Source: Peptococcaceae bacterium (GTDB taxonomy: Bacteria > Bacillota > Desulfitobacteriia > Desulfitobacteriales > Syntrophobotulaceae). From it: 37,134 nucleotides of DNA. Under the pieces are notes generated by a model, which was not told where the DNA came from, searched no databases, and worked only from the letters and a program-made list of their open reading frames with translations. Shown piece by piece: positions 8,438 through 23,180 of this stretch; within the stretch, counting starts at the first letter, position 1; every line of letters begins with the position of its first letter. Location of the stretch: the NCBI GenBank assembly GCA_009783315.1, contig WRHI01000019.1, forward strand, positions 1-37,134, written 5' to 3'. Position numbers and translations under genes: made by a program.

Positions 8438-9253
8438 ATGGGTGATTATGTTACTGCGAATGATTTTGAGCAGGTTGCCGCGCGAATTAAGTGGGATAAG
8501 GACGGGTTGCTGCCCGTTGTGGTTCAGGATGTTGTGAGCCGGGATGTTCTGATGATGGCGTATATGAACCGGGAGTCGCTGCAGCGGACTTTGGCGGAAG
8601 GGCGGACTTGTTTCTTTAGCCGCAGCCGCCAGGAGCTTTGGCTGAAGGGGGAGACGTCGGGGCATTTTCAGGATGTTGTTGACGCGCGGTTGGATTGTGA
8701 CGGCGATTGTTTGCTGGTTGGTGTGCGTCAGACCGGTGTGGCTTGCCATACTGGGCAGTTTAGCTGTTTCCATCAGGTTGTGCCGGTGGCGGCTGTTTTG
8801 CCTAAGACGGTCGGGTTGTCGGACGAGTCGTCGGACAGGTCGTCTGACGGTTCGCCGGACAGATTGTCGGACAGGTCGTCAGATAGGTCGTCGGACGGGT
8901 CGTCAGGCGGATCGGCGGACAGGGTGTCGGACGGTTCGCCGGCAGTGTCTGCGCAGGCTGAGGCACCTGTTTTAGGGGCCGTTTTGGCTGAGTTAGCCGG
9001 CATCATTGCCGGGCGCAATCGCGAGAGACCTGAGGGTGCTTATACAACCTATCTTTTTGAGAAGGGGTTGGATAAAATCCTTAAGAAGATTGGGGAAGAG
9101 GCCGCGGAGGTTATTATCGCCGCCAAAAACCGTTCTCACGCGGAGATTGTTTATGAGGTGTCTGATCTGTTCTATCATGTGCTTGTGCTGCTGGAGGAGA
9201 GTGGGGTTAGCCTTAATTCTGTGGGCGAGGAGCTTTTATCGAGGCGTCGATGA
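8438..9253 (+). CDS. hisIE: Bifunctional phosphoribosyl-AMP cyclohydrolase / phosphoribosyl-ATP pyrophosphatase with Ser/Asp-rich linker
   Basis: HisI motifs (DVLMMAYMNRESLQRTL, DGDCLLVGVRQTGVACHTG) and HisE motifs (KILKKIGEEAAEVIIAAKN, LFYHVLVLL) joined by an SD repeat. Confidence 0.95.
   Translation: MGDYVTANDFEQVAARIKWDKDGLLPVVVQDVVSRDVLMMAYMNRESLQRTLAEGRTCFFSRSRQELWLKGETSGHFQDVVDARLDCDGDCLLVGVRQTGVACHTGQFSCFHQVVPVAAVLPKTVGLSDESSDRSSDGSPDRLSDRSSDRSSDGSSGGSADRVSDGSPAVSAQAEAPVLGAVLAELAGIIAGRNRERPEGAYTTYLFEKGLDKILKKIGEEAAEVIIAAKNRSHAEIVYEVSDLFYHVLVLLEESGVSLNSVGEELLSRRR
8816..8943 (+). repeat. Coding minisatellite (approximately 12-bp units, tcggacaggtcg-like) in the HisIE interdomain linker
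   Basis: Encodes LSDESSDRSSDGSPDRLSDRSSDRSSDGSSGGSADRVSDGSP. Confidence 0.9.
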
Positions 9254-9366
9254 TAAGTTCGATATATGATACAATGAGGATTGGATCGGGGTATTTGTGT
9301 GTTGGATGAACATATTGAAAAACGGATACGCAAAGGGTACGTTGATTGTTTATGAATTGATTGTGA

Positions 9367-13970
<4,604 letters not shown>

Positions 13971-14153
13971 GAGAAAAGGGATGGTCTGAAGGGAAAGATA
14001 CTCAATCTCGCTCCTTAGAACTAGACGAGACTAGAATTAATGAAGTTGATGAAGCGTGGGTGCCTGTCATCACGCCTTTCGGTTCGGGAACACTCGTGTG
14101 GAAGAATTCCGACTAGCCGCCTCCGTCTCCAAAACCACCTGAATAACAACGTA

Positions 14154-14476
14154 CCGCAAGTCGGAGGAGACGGCGGGATGGGAGCCGGGGCGGGGGGCAG
14201 GGACAGGGACAGGGACAGGGGCAGGGGGGCGGGCGGATCCACGAGGGCCATACCCCGCGAGCCTTTGCGAGAGGGGCGGCAGCTGCTCTTTGGCTTTGGA
14301 GAGAAGCAAACTCAAGGCTGCCTTATTTTGAGTTTGCCGCGGAGAAGCCTTAGAGCAGCGCCGCCCCGTAGCATGGCTCGCGGGGTATGGCCCTCGTGGA
14401 TCCGCCCGCCCCCCTGCCCCTGTCCCGATCCCGGCCCCGCCCCGGCTCCCATCCCGCCGTCTCCTCCGACTTGCGG
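14154..14476. repeat. Very large GC-rich hairpin / palindrome, about 323 nt, between ligA and pspA
   Basis: Arms ccgcaagtcggaggagacggcgggatgggagccggggcgggg...gggcgggcggatccacgagggccataccccgcgagcc and their reverse complement; apex CAAACTCAA 14307-14315 / TTGAGTTTG 14328-14336. Confidence 0.9.
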
Positions 14477-14512
14477 GCGGCTTGCCAAAACCTTCCACGT
14501 TTATAACCGTTT

Positions 14513-14532
14513 TCACAAAAGAAGTTTTGTGA
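14513..14532. promoter_or_regulatory. Perfect 8-bp inverted repeat (TCACAAAA-GAAG-TTTTGTGA) upstream of pspA, possible operator
   Basis: Direct reading. Confidence 0.3.
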
Positions 14533-14641
14533 TATAGTTCTTAATAGATGCGTCTTAGAAAAGATGTGTTTTTGGCTGTTTGCTGCTAGGAATTTAGCTG
14601 CACACGCCAAAAAAAACCACAAATTAAGGGAGGCTTCATCA

Positions 14642-15319
14642 TTGGCTATTTTATCTCGATTCCGTGATATCATGTCTTCTAACGTTAACGCTTTGTTGGA
14701 TAAAATGGAAGATCCGGCAAAAATGGTTGACCAGCTGCTTTTGAACCTAAATGATGATTTGAATAAGGTTAAGGCTGAAACCGCCGGGGTCATGGCAACC
14801 GAAACCCGGGCGCGCCGGGCTTTGGATGAGTGCAACGAGGAGATCGGCAAACTGACTTCATATGCGGAAAAAGCTGTTCTGTCCAACAACGATGATGACG
14901 CACGGAGGTTTCTAACAAAGAAAAGTCAGCTGGAAAGCAACAAGGTACAGCTGCAGACATCTTACGATGTCGCCGCCGACAACGCGCTCAAAATGCGGCA
15001 GATGCATGACAAACTTGTTAGCCAGATTGATGAACTGAACGGTCGCCGCCAGACAATCAAGGCTAAAGTTGCTGTAGCGAAAACCCAAGACCGCGTCAAT
15101 AAGATTGAATCAAAGATTGGCGGAGCAGCCGCGAATATGGACGCGTTTTCGCGTATGGAAGAGCGTGCGGACAAAATGCTTGACACTGCCAACGCTATGA
15201 CGGAACTGAATCAAGCCAAGGATACTATGGACGATTTGACGAAAAAATATGATTCAGCCGAAGCGAGCACAAGTGTGGAAGACGAATTGGCCGCTTTAAA
15301 AGCCACCTTGGGAAAGTAA
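14642..15319 (+). CDS. pspA: PspA/IM30 family protein (TTG start)
   Basis: LSRFRDIMSSNVNALLDKMEDPAKMVDQLLLNLNDDL and long coiled coil; SD GGGAGG upstream. Confidence 0.9.
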   Translation: MAILSRFRDIMSSNVNALLDKMEDPAKMVDQLLLNLNDDLNKVKAETAGVMATETRARRALDECNEEIGKLTSYAEKAVLSNNDDDARRFLTKKSQLESNKVQLQTSYDVAADNALKMRQMHDKLVSQIDELNGRRQTIKAKVAVAKTQDRVNKIESKIGGAAANMDAFSRMEERADKMLDTANAMTELNQAKDTMDDLTKKYDSAEASTSVEDELAALKATLGK

Positions 15320-15352
15320 TGTCAAGGGAAGACTAATTAAGGATGATTTAGT

Positions 15353-16498
15353 ATGGATGAGCCAAACGCAACGTACTCGCCCAATGCCCAAGAACCCAGC
15401 TTAACCGCCGCAACTGGGGAAACTCATAGTTGCCCCAGCTGCGGCGGCCTGATGGTTTTTAACATTTCTTCCCAGTCGATCAGGTGTGAGCATTGCGACG
15501 CGCCGGCTGAGGCCGAGGCGGCGTCTGCCTCTCTTATTCGGGAACATGCTTTGATTCATGGGGATCGTAACGGCCCCACGGCCTCAGAGGATCTGGAGCA
15601 CGTCTGGCAGGAGCAAATGAGCCTCATTCACTGTGAATCCTGCGGCAACGATATTGTTGTTCCTCAGGAAGCTTTGGCCGTCCGCTGCGATTACTGCGGC
15701 TCCAGCAAGGTTTTGGCTCAAAAAGCCGCGGCTGGGATTCCGCCTGACGGCATCATCCCTTTTGTCGTCGATAAAAACAGTGCCGGTGAAGCTTTCCGCA
15801 AATGGATCTCACGCCGTTTTTGGGCGCCTCGCTCTTTGAAGAACGCCTTTCATGAAAACAAGATCGAAGCCATCTATCTGCCTTATTGGACTTTTGATGC
15901 GCAAACCGACGCCAATTACACCGCCCAAGGCGGCAAAGTCTATTATGTTATGGAAGGGTATGGGGAAAATCGCAGACGGGTTCGGAAGGTAAACTGGTAT
16001 CCGGTGCGCGGCTCAATCAGCCGTTTTTTTGACGATGTTCTGGTTAGCGCCAAACAGCTTCGTGATAAACTGATTGCCCGTATCGATAGTTTTGGTACGC
16101 AGAAGCTTTTGCCTTTCAGCACCGCCTATCTGTCCGGTTTTAAAGCGGAAAAATACGCCACGTCTCCGGAACAGGGTTTCGAAGAAGCCAAGGCTAAAAT
16201 GTTGTCTATGCTCAGGGATCAGGCTCACCGTGAGATTCTTCGCTACTATGACGAAGTCCGGTCTTTGGATGTCAGGGCGAGTTTTACCCAGACAACTTAT
16301 AAACATATCCTTGTACCTTTTTGGCTCTCTTCTTATTGGTATATGGATAAGCCCTACCGTTTTGTGATTAACGCGCAAACGGGCAAGATTTCCGGCGAGG
16401 CTCCCGTTAGCAAAGTCAAAGTGACTTTGGCTGTCCTGGCCGGGTTGATTATTCTGGTTCTCGCGTTTGTGCTCTATTTGAACTATCCGGCTGGATAA
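15353..16498 (+). CDS. Zinc-ribbon protein with C-terminal transmembrane helix (YdjG-like)
   Basis: CPSCGG...CEHC, CESCGNDI...CDYCGSSKV; C-terminal VTLAVLAGLIILVLAFVLYL. Confidence 0.75.
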   Translation: MDEPNATYSPNAQEPSLTAATGETHSCPSCGGLMVFNISSQSIRCEHCDAPAEAEAASASLIREHALIHGDRNGPTASEDLEHVWQEQMSLIHCESCGNDIVVPQEALAVRCDYCGSSKVLAQKAAAGIPPDGIIPFVVDKNSAGEAFRKWISRRFWAPRSLKNAFHENKIEAIYLPYWTFDAQTDANYTAQGGKVYYVMEGYGENRRRVRKVNWYPVRGSISRFFDDVLVSAKQLRDKLIARIDSFGTQKLLPFSTAYLSGFKAEKYATSPEQGFEEAKAKMLSMLRDQAHREILRYYDEVRSLDVRASFTQTTYKHILVPFWLSSYWYMDKPYRFVINAQTGKISGEAPVSKVKVTLAVLAGLIILVLAFVLYLNYPAG

Positions 16499-16514
16499 GG
16501 AGGTTTTTTCATTT

Positions 16515-17516
16515 ATGGCTGTGTTTAAGGATCAGTTTCTGAGTGTCGTTGAATGGAAGGAATACCGGGATGACCTTATTTTCTGGAAATGGAGTCAGGG
16601 CGAACTGAAAAAGGGTTCCCGCTTAGTTGTGCGCCCGGGTCAGGACGCCATCTTTCTATACAACGGCAAAATCGAAGGTGTTTTCAAAGATGAAGGCAAC
16701 TACGAAATCGAGTCTCAAATCATTCCTTTGCTGTCAACGTTAAAAGGTTTTAAGTTCGGTTTCAATTCCGGATTGCGCGCCGAAGTTCTGTTTGTCAACC
16801 AGAAAGAGTTCACGCTGAAATGGGGCACGAAAGGCGCCATCAATATTCCGTCGCCCGGGCTGCCTGGTGGTATGCCTGTGCGGGCTTTCGGGAATTTTTC
16901 GATCAAAATCGATGACTATTTTTGCCTGATCGATAAAATAGCCGGCGTCAAAACACAGTATACCGTGGATGATGTCCGTGACCGTGTCACAGCGGAAGTC
17001 AACCAGCTTCTCATGAGCGCCATCGTGCAGGAAGGCAAGGATATGTTCAACCTGCAAGCCAGCGCGCCTCAAATCGCCCAGAAGATGGGAACCGATTTGG
17101 ATGTGAATCTGCATATCATCGGTCTGAAAGTTACCAACTTCAACATCGCGAATTTCAATTATCCCGAAGAGATCCAGAACATGATCAACAAAGCCGCCTC
17201 TCAGTCCATGGTTGGTGATCTTGACCGCTACCAAAAAATCGGGCTGACCGACGCCCTGGCGTCGGAAGGCGGAGCGGGCAATACGGCCTCTTCAGCGATG
17301 GGCGCCGGTATAGGTATGGCGGCTGCCGCCAATATGGCCAATCAGATGTTTTCGCAGAACCAAACCCAGAACCAAACCCCGTCGCCGGCGCCTCAACCGG
17401 CTTCTTCTCCGCAAGATGCTGCCAATGCTGAAACAATGTTTTGCAGCGAATGCGGGTCGAAAATTTCCCGCTCGGTGAAATTTTGCCCGGAATGCGGTTT
17501 CAGGTTCGAAAAATAA
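16515..17516 (+). CDS. SPFH-domain protein with C-terminal zinc ribbon (YdjI-like)
   Basis: SPFH-like body, low-complexity linker, CSECGSKISRSVKFCPECGFRF. Confidence 0.8.
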   Translation: MAVFKDQFLSVVEWKEYRDDLIFWKWSQGELKKGSRLVVRPGQDAIFLYNGKIEGVFKDEGNYEIESQIIPLLSTLKGFKFGFNSGLRAEVLFVNQKEFTLKWGTKGAINIPSPGLPGGMPVRAFGNFSIKIDDYFCLIDKIAGVKTQYTVDDVRDRVTAEVNQLLMSAIVQEGKDMFNLQASAPQIAQKMGTDLDVNLHIIGLKVTNFNIANFNYPEEIQNMINKAASQSMVGDLDRYQKIGLTDALASEGGAGNTASSAMGAGIGMAAAANMANQMFSQNQTQNQTPSPAPQPASSPQDAANAETMFCSECGSKISRSVKFCPECGFRFEK

Positions 17517-17728
17517 GGCTCTGCTTTCCTTCGGCTCAAAAGTGTTTGGCAAAATAAAAAGTAAAATCGTTGTTCATCGTAGCAAAATAATTTTTGAGGC
17601 ATGAGTCTAAGGTCCTATCCGATGATGCGACGGATGTTTTTGAACACATCGAGTCTCCGGCTCCAGTGGAGTTATGTGGGGTTATTGGGTTTTTCGTCCT
17701 TCATGTCTCTGGCGCCGCGATCTTGTTT

Positions 17729-17806
17729 TGTCGGGTGTCGTTTGCCTTTCTCTTTGCCTGTGCCGCCAAGAGTGACGCCTTGGTATATTTTATTGTATGC
17801 CGCTCT
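17729..17806 (-). pseudogene. cysE: Fossil of serine O-acetyltransferase
   Basis: Reverse strand reads AAYNKIYQGVTLGGTGKEKGKRHPT, the conserved SAT hexapeptide-repeat motif; no intact gene around it. Confidence 0.75.
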
Positions 17807-18024
17807 TTCTTTTATCGTAAAATGCGCCTGCTGATGTTAACCCAACTTTGGATTAATACAATCTGAAAAAGATCAAAAGGCCCTCTTGGTAATTACTACC
17901 ACAACCATGTTGAAATACAGCAATAATTATCAGAATTGTTTATACAATAACACAAAAATCGCTTTTTTGTTGAAAAACAGAGTCAATCTCTCTCGAATTA
18001 CGCGAGTATTCTCAAAAACAAGTA

Positions 18025-18053
18025 TTGAATTTTGTTTTTTTATTGGATAAAAT
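18025..18053 (+). promoter_or_regulatory. Putative sigma-A promoter for the response regulator
   Basis: TTGAAT, 17-nt spacer, TAAAAT. Confidence 0.45.
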
Positions 18054-18184
18054 AAAAGACATCCTACTAAATATGTCAGTTTGAAACTCAACGAGACAAT
18101 CAAAGAGAATCATGTGTTTCTTAATCTGGCAAACGGTTTTGAGAACAAATCAAGGATTTGGCAAATTTGAGAGGAGGTAATGTT

Positions 18185-18916
18185 TTGGATTCTCAAACAC
18201 AGCAACCGCAGCAAGAACAGGCTCAGGTTCAGCAACAGGTTCAGGTTTTCATCGTTGAAGACGACCCGATGGTTTCGACAATCTGCAAGAACTTCATTGA
18301 AAAAGTAAACCCCTACACGGTCGTCGGTATTTCCGGTGACGAAACAGATGCCCTTGATAAGATCCGCACGTTGAAGCCGCAATTGGTCTTGCTTGATCTG
18401 CATCTGAATAAGGGCAGCGGCATGAATCTGCTTAAGACCATGCGCAAAGAAAACCTCAACGTTGACGTTTTGCTTATGACGGCTTCTAAGGACAGCGCCA
18501 CAGTTTGTGAAGCTTTTCGCTATGGCGCTGTGGATTATCTGATTAAGCCTTTTGATTTTGACAGACTCAGACAAGGATTAAGAAGCTTTCTGAAATTCGT
18601 TGATTTGACCTTGGAAAACAAGGATATCGAGCAGGATGAAATTGATCAATTCCAGTTCACTTCTGAATCAAGTTCTACAGGATCTCTTTCTTCTTTGCCC
18701 AAAGGTGTTCATTACATGACGCTTAATCAGCTTAATGAATACTTAGAGGCCCAAGAAAACGCCCTTTCTTGTCAGCAGATTTCCCATGCCTTATCTTTGT
18801 CCAAGATAACCACATGGCGTTATCTGGAGTACCTCGTGGAGCGCGGCAAAGTTGAGGTGTCTCTGGAGTATGGTATGATCGGCCGCCCGACCAAGCTTTA
18901 TCGCGCCGTTCGCTAA
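18185..18916 (+). CDS. Response regulator, CitB/DcuR-like (REC plus C-terminal HTH), TTG start
   Basis: VFIVEDDPMV, LVLLDLHL, LLMTAS, DYLIKPFDFDRL; C-terminal LSLSKITTWRYLEYLVERGKVEVSLEYGMIGRPTKLYR. Confidence 0.85.
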   Translation: MDSQTQQPQQEQAQVQQQVQVFIVEDDPMVSTICKNFIEKVNPYTVVGISGDETDALDKIRTLKPQLVLLDLHLNKGSGMNLLKTMRKENLNVDVLLMTASKDSATVCEAFRYGAVDYLIKPFDFDRLRQGLRSFLKFVDLTLENKDIEQDEIDQFQFTSESSSTGSLSSLPKGVHYMTLNQLNEYLEAQENALSCQQISHALSLSKITTWRYLEYLVERGKVEVSLEYGMIGRPTKLYRAVR

Positions 18917-19029
18917 ATTATCTGCAACAACCGCTATGCTCGGAGAAGCCAGCTTTTCCGGCAAACTCTTATCGGCAGAAGTTTGAGTAGGATTCTTCTA
19001 TTTGAAGCAGATAAACAAATACCACTCTT

Positions 19030-19063
19030 GAACCATGGCCTAAAAACCGTGGTTCTTTTTTTT
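19030..19063 (+). terminator. Rho-independent terminator after the response regulator
   Basis: GAACCAtgg...ccgTGGTTC followed by a T tract. Confidence 0.8.
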
Positions 19064-19193
19064 GAAAAACTCGATGACATAGCCACAGGAAGAATTTAAG
19101 AGCTAGAGGAATAAAATCCGCCATAATTGTCAATAATTCCTTCTGAGCAATGTTGCGGAAATCTTCAACCTTGCCTATTATTATACCTGAGCG

Positions 19194-19220
19194 TTAGCAC
19201 TCATTAGAGGTGAGTGCTAA
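19194..19220 (+). promoter_or_regulatory. CIRCE element (HrcA operator)
   Basis: TTAGCACTC-N9-GAGTGCTAA, exact consensus, upstream of groES. Confidence 0.98.
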
Positions 19221-19250
19221 TAACGAGAAAACGAAGGAGGAAATCAACCC

Positions 19251-19535
19251 ATGAATCTCAAGCCTCTGGCAGACAGGGTAATCGTCAAAGCCCTTCCCAA
19301 CGAAGAAAGAACCAAGAGCGGCATTATCATTCCGGACACCGCAAAAGAAAAACCCCAGGAAGGCCTCATTGTGGCCGTCGGCCCAGGAAAATATGACGGC
19401 GACGATCTCGTTCCCATGAGCGTCAAAGTCAACGATCGCGTCATCTATTCTAAATACGCGGGCACAGAAATCAAATATGACGGAAACGAATATCTGATTC
19501 TGCGCGAATCTGATGTTTTAGCTATCATCGGATAA
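19251..19535 (+). CDS. groES: Co-chaperonin GroES
   Basis: [38 protein letters not shown]. Confidence 0.98.
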   Translation: MNLKPLADRVIVKALPNEERTKSGIIIPDTAKEKPQEGLIVAVGPGKYDGDDLVPMSVKVNDRVIYSKYAGTEIKYDGNEYLILRESDVLAIIG

Positions 19536-19538
19536 GGC

Positions 19539-21253
<1,715 letters not shown>

Positions 21254-21308
21254 GGAGACGCTTACTGTCGAAGAGCCCCAAGGAGCGGGGTTGTGCCCGG
21301 GATACTCC

Positions 21309-21357
21309 AAGGGGCTGCCGCATACGCGCTTTTTTAAGCGTTTTGCGACAGCCCCTT
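21309..21357 (+). terminator. Rho-independent terminator after groEL
   Basis: AAGGGGCTGccgca ... tgcgaCAGCCCCTT. Confidence 0.75.
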
Positions 21358-21437
21358 CCTTTGGTTTTATTATTTCGAAATAAGGCGGACGGTACAACGC
21401 CCAGCAGAATAGACTATAAAGTCACCACTCGACGACA

Positions 21438-21462
21438 GAGCCCTTCGGGGCTTCTTTTTTTA
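21438..21462 (+). terminator. Second terminator-like hairpin before the convergent HDOD gene
   Basis: agaGCCCttcgGGGCttctttttttat. Confidence 0.65.
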
Positions 21463-21480
21463 TGGTCATCCGGAACTCAA

Positions 21481-22728
21481 CTAAGCTTCTTCTTCGTTAT
21501 CAAGGAGAAGCTGCTTATACCAAAGCATAGCGTTCAGAAAAGCTCCCTGAATCCCTTCCGCAGTCAGCGCGTTAAGAATCATAATCTGCGACACACGCTC
21601 CCAGTCAGCGTGTTCGTAAGCAAAAATAAGTTCCAGAACATGATAAAAAGGCCCTTCATGGCTGGCCAAAGCGTCAAAAATAACCTGTTTAGCCGAAACC
21701 TCCCGTAGAGCTACCGATATGGGCGCCTCCATCACCACATCCAGCAGAGAAAGCACACCCATAAGAAAAAGGTCGCCGCTTTGGTTTTCCATATGGAAAG
21801 TGGACGCCAGATTCTCTGCGAATTTGGCCCGCACAAGAATCAGACGGGTCAATTCATTGGGTTCATCAAACGCTAAATACGCCGAAATCGCCGCCATGAC
21901 CCATTTGCGCGTCTGTTTCAAACCCAACATAGCAATGGCGTGGCTAATCGAATTAACCTTCTGTCTAAGGCCAATCGCGGGTGAATTGATGAACCGCAGC
22001 AACGCAATCGACAAAGCCGCATCCCGCTGAATATATTTGGCGATATCCGACACTTCAAAATCCGGTTCTTCCTCCGAGCCCACAGCTTTGAGAAGTTGCA
22101 GGGCGTTGCTTTTTAGCGGCGATATTTTTTTGACGCCTTTGCTCAAGGGCCGCGAATAAAATCTTCCTTCAAAAAGGGCATTGGGAATACCTTTAATCTT
22201 GTTAAAAAAATCTTTGCTCTCAATATTGGTACAAATCGCGACCGCCGAAGGTTTTTTCGTGCGGACCTCCAACAGATTGTCGCCAAAATCCTTGGAATCC
22301 GTATTCAATATAATATAATCGGCTAACTCAAACAGAACCGCCGTTTTCAAAGTATACTGCACATTATTCAAAGCAAAAAAATAACCGCGTTGTTTCATCT
22401 TCATACACCGGAGCAAAAAGCGCGGTTCCAACGGAAAATCCTTATTGATCACACAAACCAACAATTCAGGCGGAATGGAAGACAAATCGGCAAAATTCGC
22501 CAGCAACAAATACTGATCGACTGGCACAAAGATTTTTTTGTTATTCGTAAAAGCATCTGTTCCAACAGAATTAAGGAACTCCAACCCGGGAGAGAATGTT
22601 GCCCCGTCCAATTCCGCGGTCATCCGCGCCGATCCCAGAGGCAGATCGCACCGTTGATACTTTAAATCATACGCTTCCACAACCATATTGGCGTCAAATA
22701 TAGGTGTGGCGACAATAAAGATCTTCAT
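21481..22728 (-). CDS. HDOD-domain protein with EAL-like N-terminal region (YuxH-like)
   Basis: FLNSVGTDAFTNNKKIFVPVDQYLL, YIQRDAALSIALLRFINSPAIGLRQKVNSISHAIAMLGLKQTRKWV. Confidence 0.85.
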   Translation of the reverse strand: MKIFIVATPIFDANMVVEAYDLKYQRCDLPLGSARMTAELDGATFSPGLEFLNSVGTDAFTNNKKIFVPVDQYLLLANFADLSSIPPELLVCVINKDFPLEPRFLLRCMKMKQRGYFFALNNVQYTLKTAVLFELADYIILNTDSKDFGDNLLEVRTKKPSAVAICTNIESKDFFNKIKGIPNALFEGRFYSRPLSKGVKKISPLKSNALQLLKAVGSEEEPDFEVSDIAKYIQRDAALSIALLRFINSPAIGLRQKVNSISHAIAMLGLKQTRKWVMAAISAYLAFDEPNELTRLILVRAKFAENLASTFHMENQSGDLFLMGVLSLLDVVMEAPISVALREVSAKQVIFDALASHEGPFYHVLELIFAYEHADWERVSQIMILNALTAEGIQGAFLNAMLWYKQLLLDNEEEA

Positions 22729-22748
22729 CTGGCATCCTTTCACTTAGG

Positions 22749-22910
22749 CAATGGACTATCACAATGGACAATGGACAATGGACAATGGACTATCACAATG
22801 GACAATGGACAATGGACAATGGACAATGGGGACAAGAGGCAATGGATAAGGCTGATATCCTTCACCAATGGACAAGGCTGATATCCTTCAGCCTGTGGAC
22901 CAATGGAGAA
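22749..22910. repeat. Heptamer array (ATGGACA) with two hairpin modules, left arm of an inverted pair
   Basis: 50-nt perfect inverted repeat 22783-22832 / 23104-23153. Confidence 0.95.
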
Positions 22911-23086
22911 AGGACTGTTAGGAGTAGTGTGACAGTTCGCGATTGATGTTTGATATTTAACTGTCAAGTAACAATAGCAACCCATCCTTCCCCAATCATT
23001 ACGGAAGGCCTCGCCGTTGCTTATATTCGTATTATGGAAGAATTGCCTGAAAATATTCAATGGCAATAACTGAACCTAGCTCTGTC

Positions 23087-23180
23087 CTCTGTCCATTGTC
23101 CGTTCCCCATTGTCCATTGTCCATTGTCCATTGTCCATTGTGATAGTCCATTGTCCATTGTTATTGGCCTCGTCAACTGT
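23087..23180. repeat. Heptamer array (TGTCCAT), right arm of an inverted pair, reaching the end of purF
   Basis: ctgtccattgtccgttccccattgtccattgtcc...tgatagtccattgtccattg. Confidence 0.95.

Noticed and set aside
9300-9360. Short ORF VLDEHIEKRIRKGYVDCL upstream of pcrA
   Set aside because: Looks protein-like but only about 18 codons without a clear SD; insufficient support.
14040-14537. ORFs through the giant palindrome (14040..14537 plus, 14070..14516 minus)
   Set aside because: Both strands are open because the sequence is a GC-rich inverted repeat; Pro/Arg/Gly low complexity, no domain.
17594-17866. Plus-strand hypothetical ORFs after the SPFH gene
   Set aside because: Better explained as antisense of a decayed cysE fragment on the minus strand.
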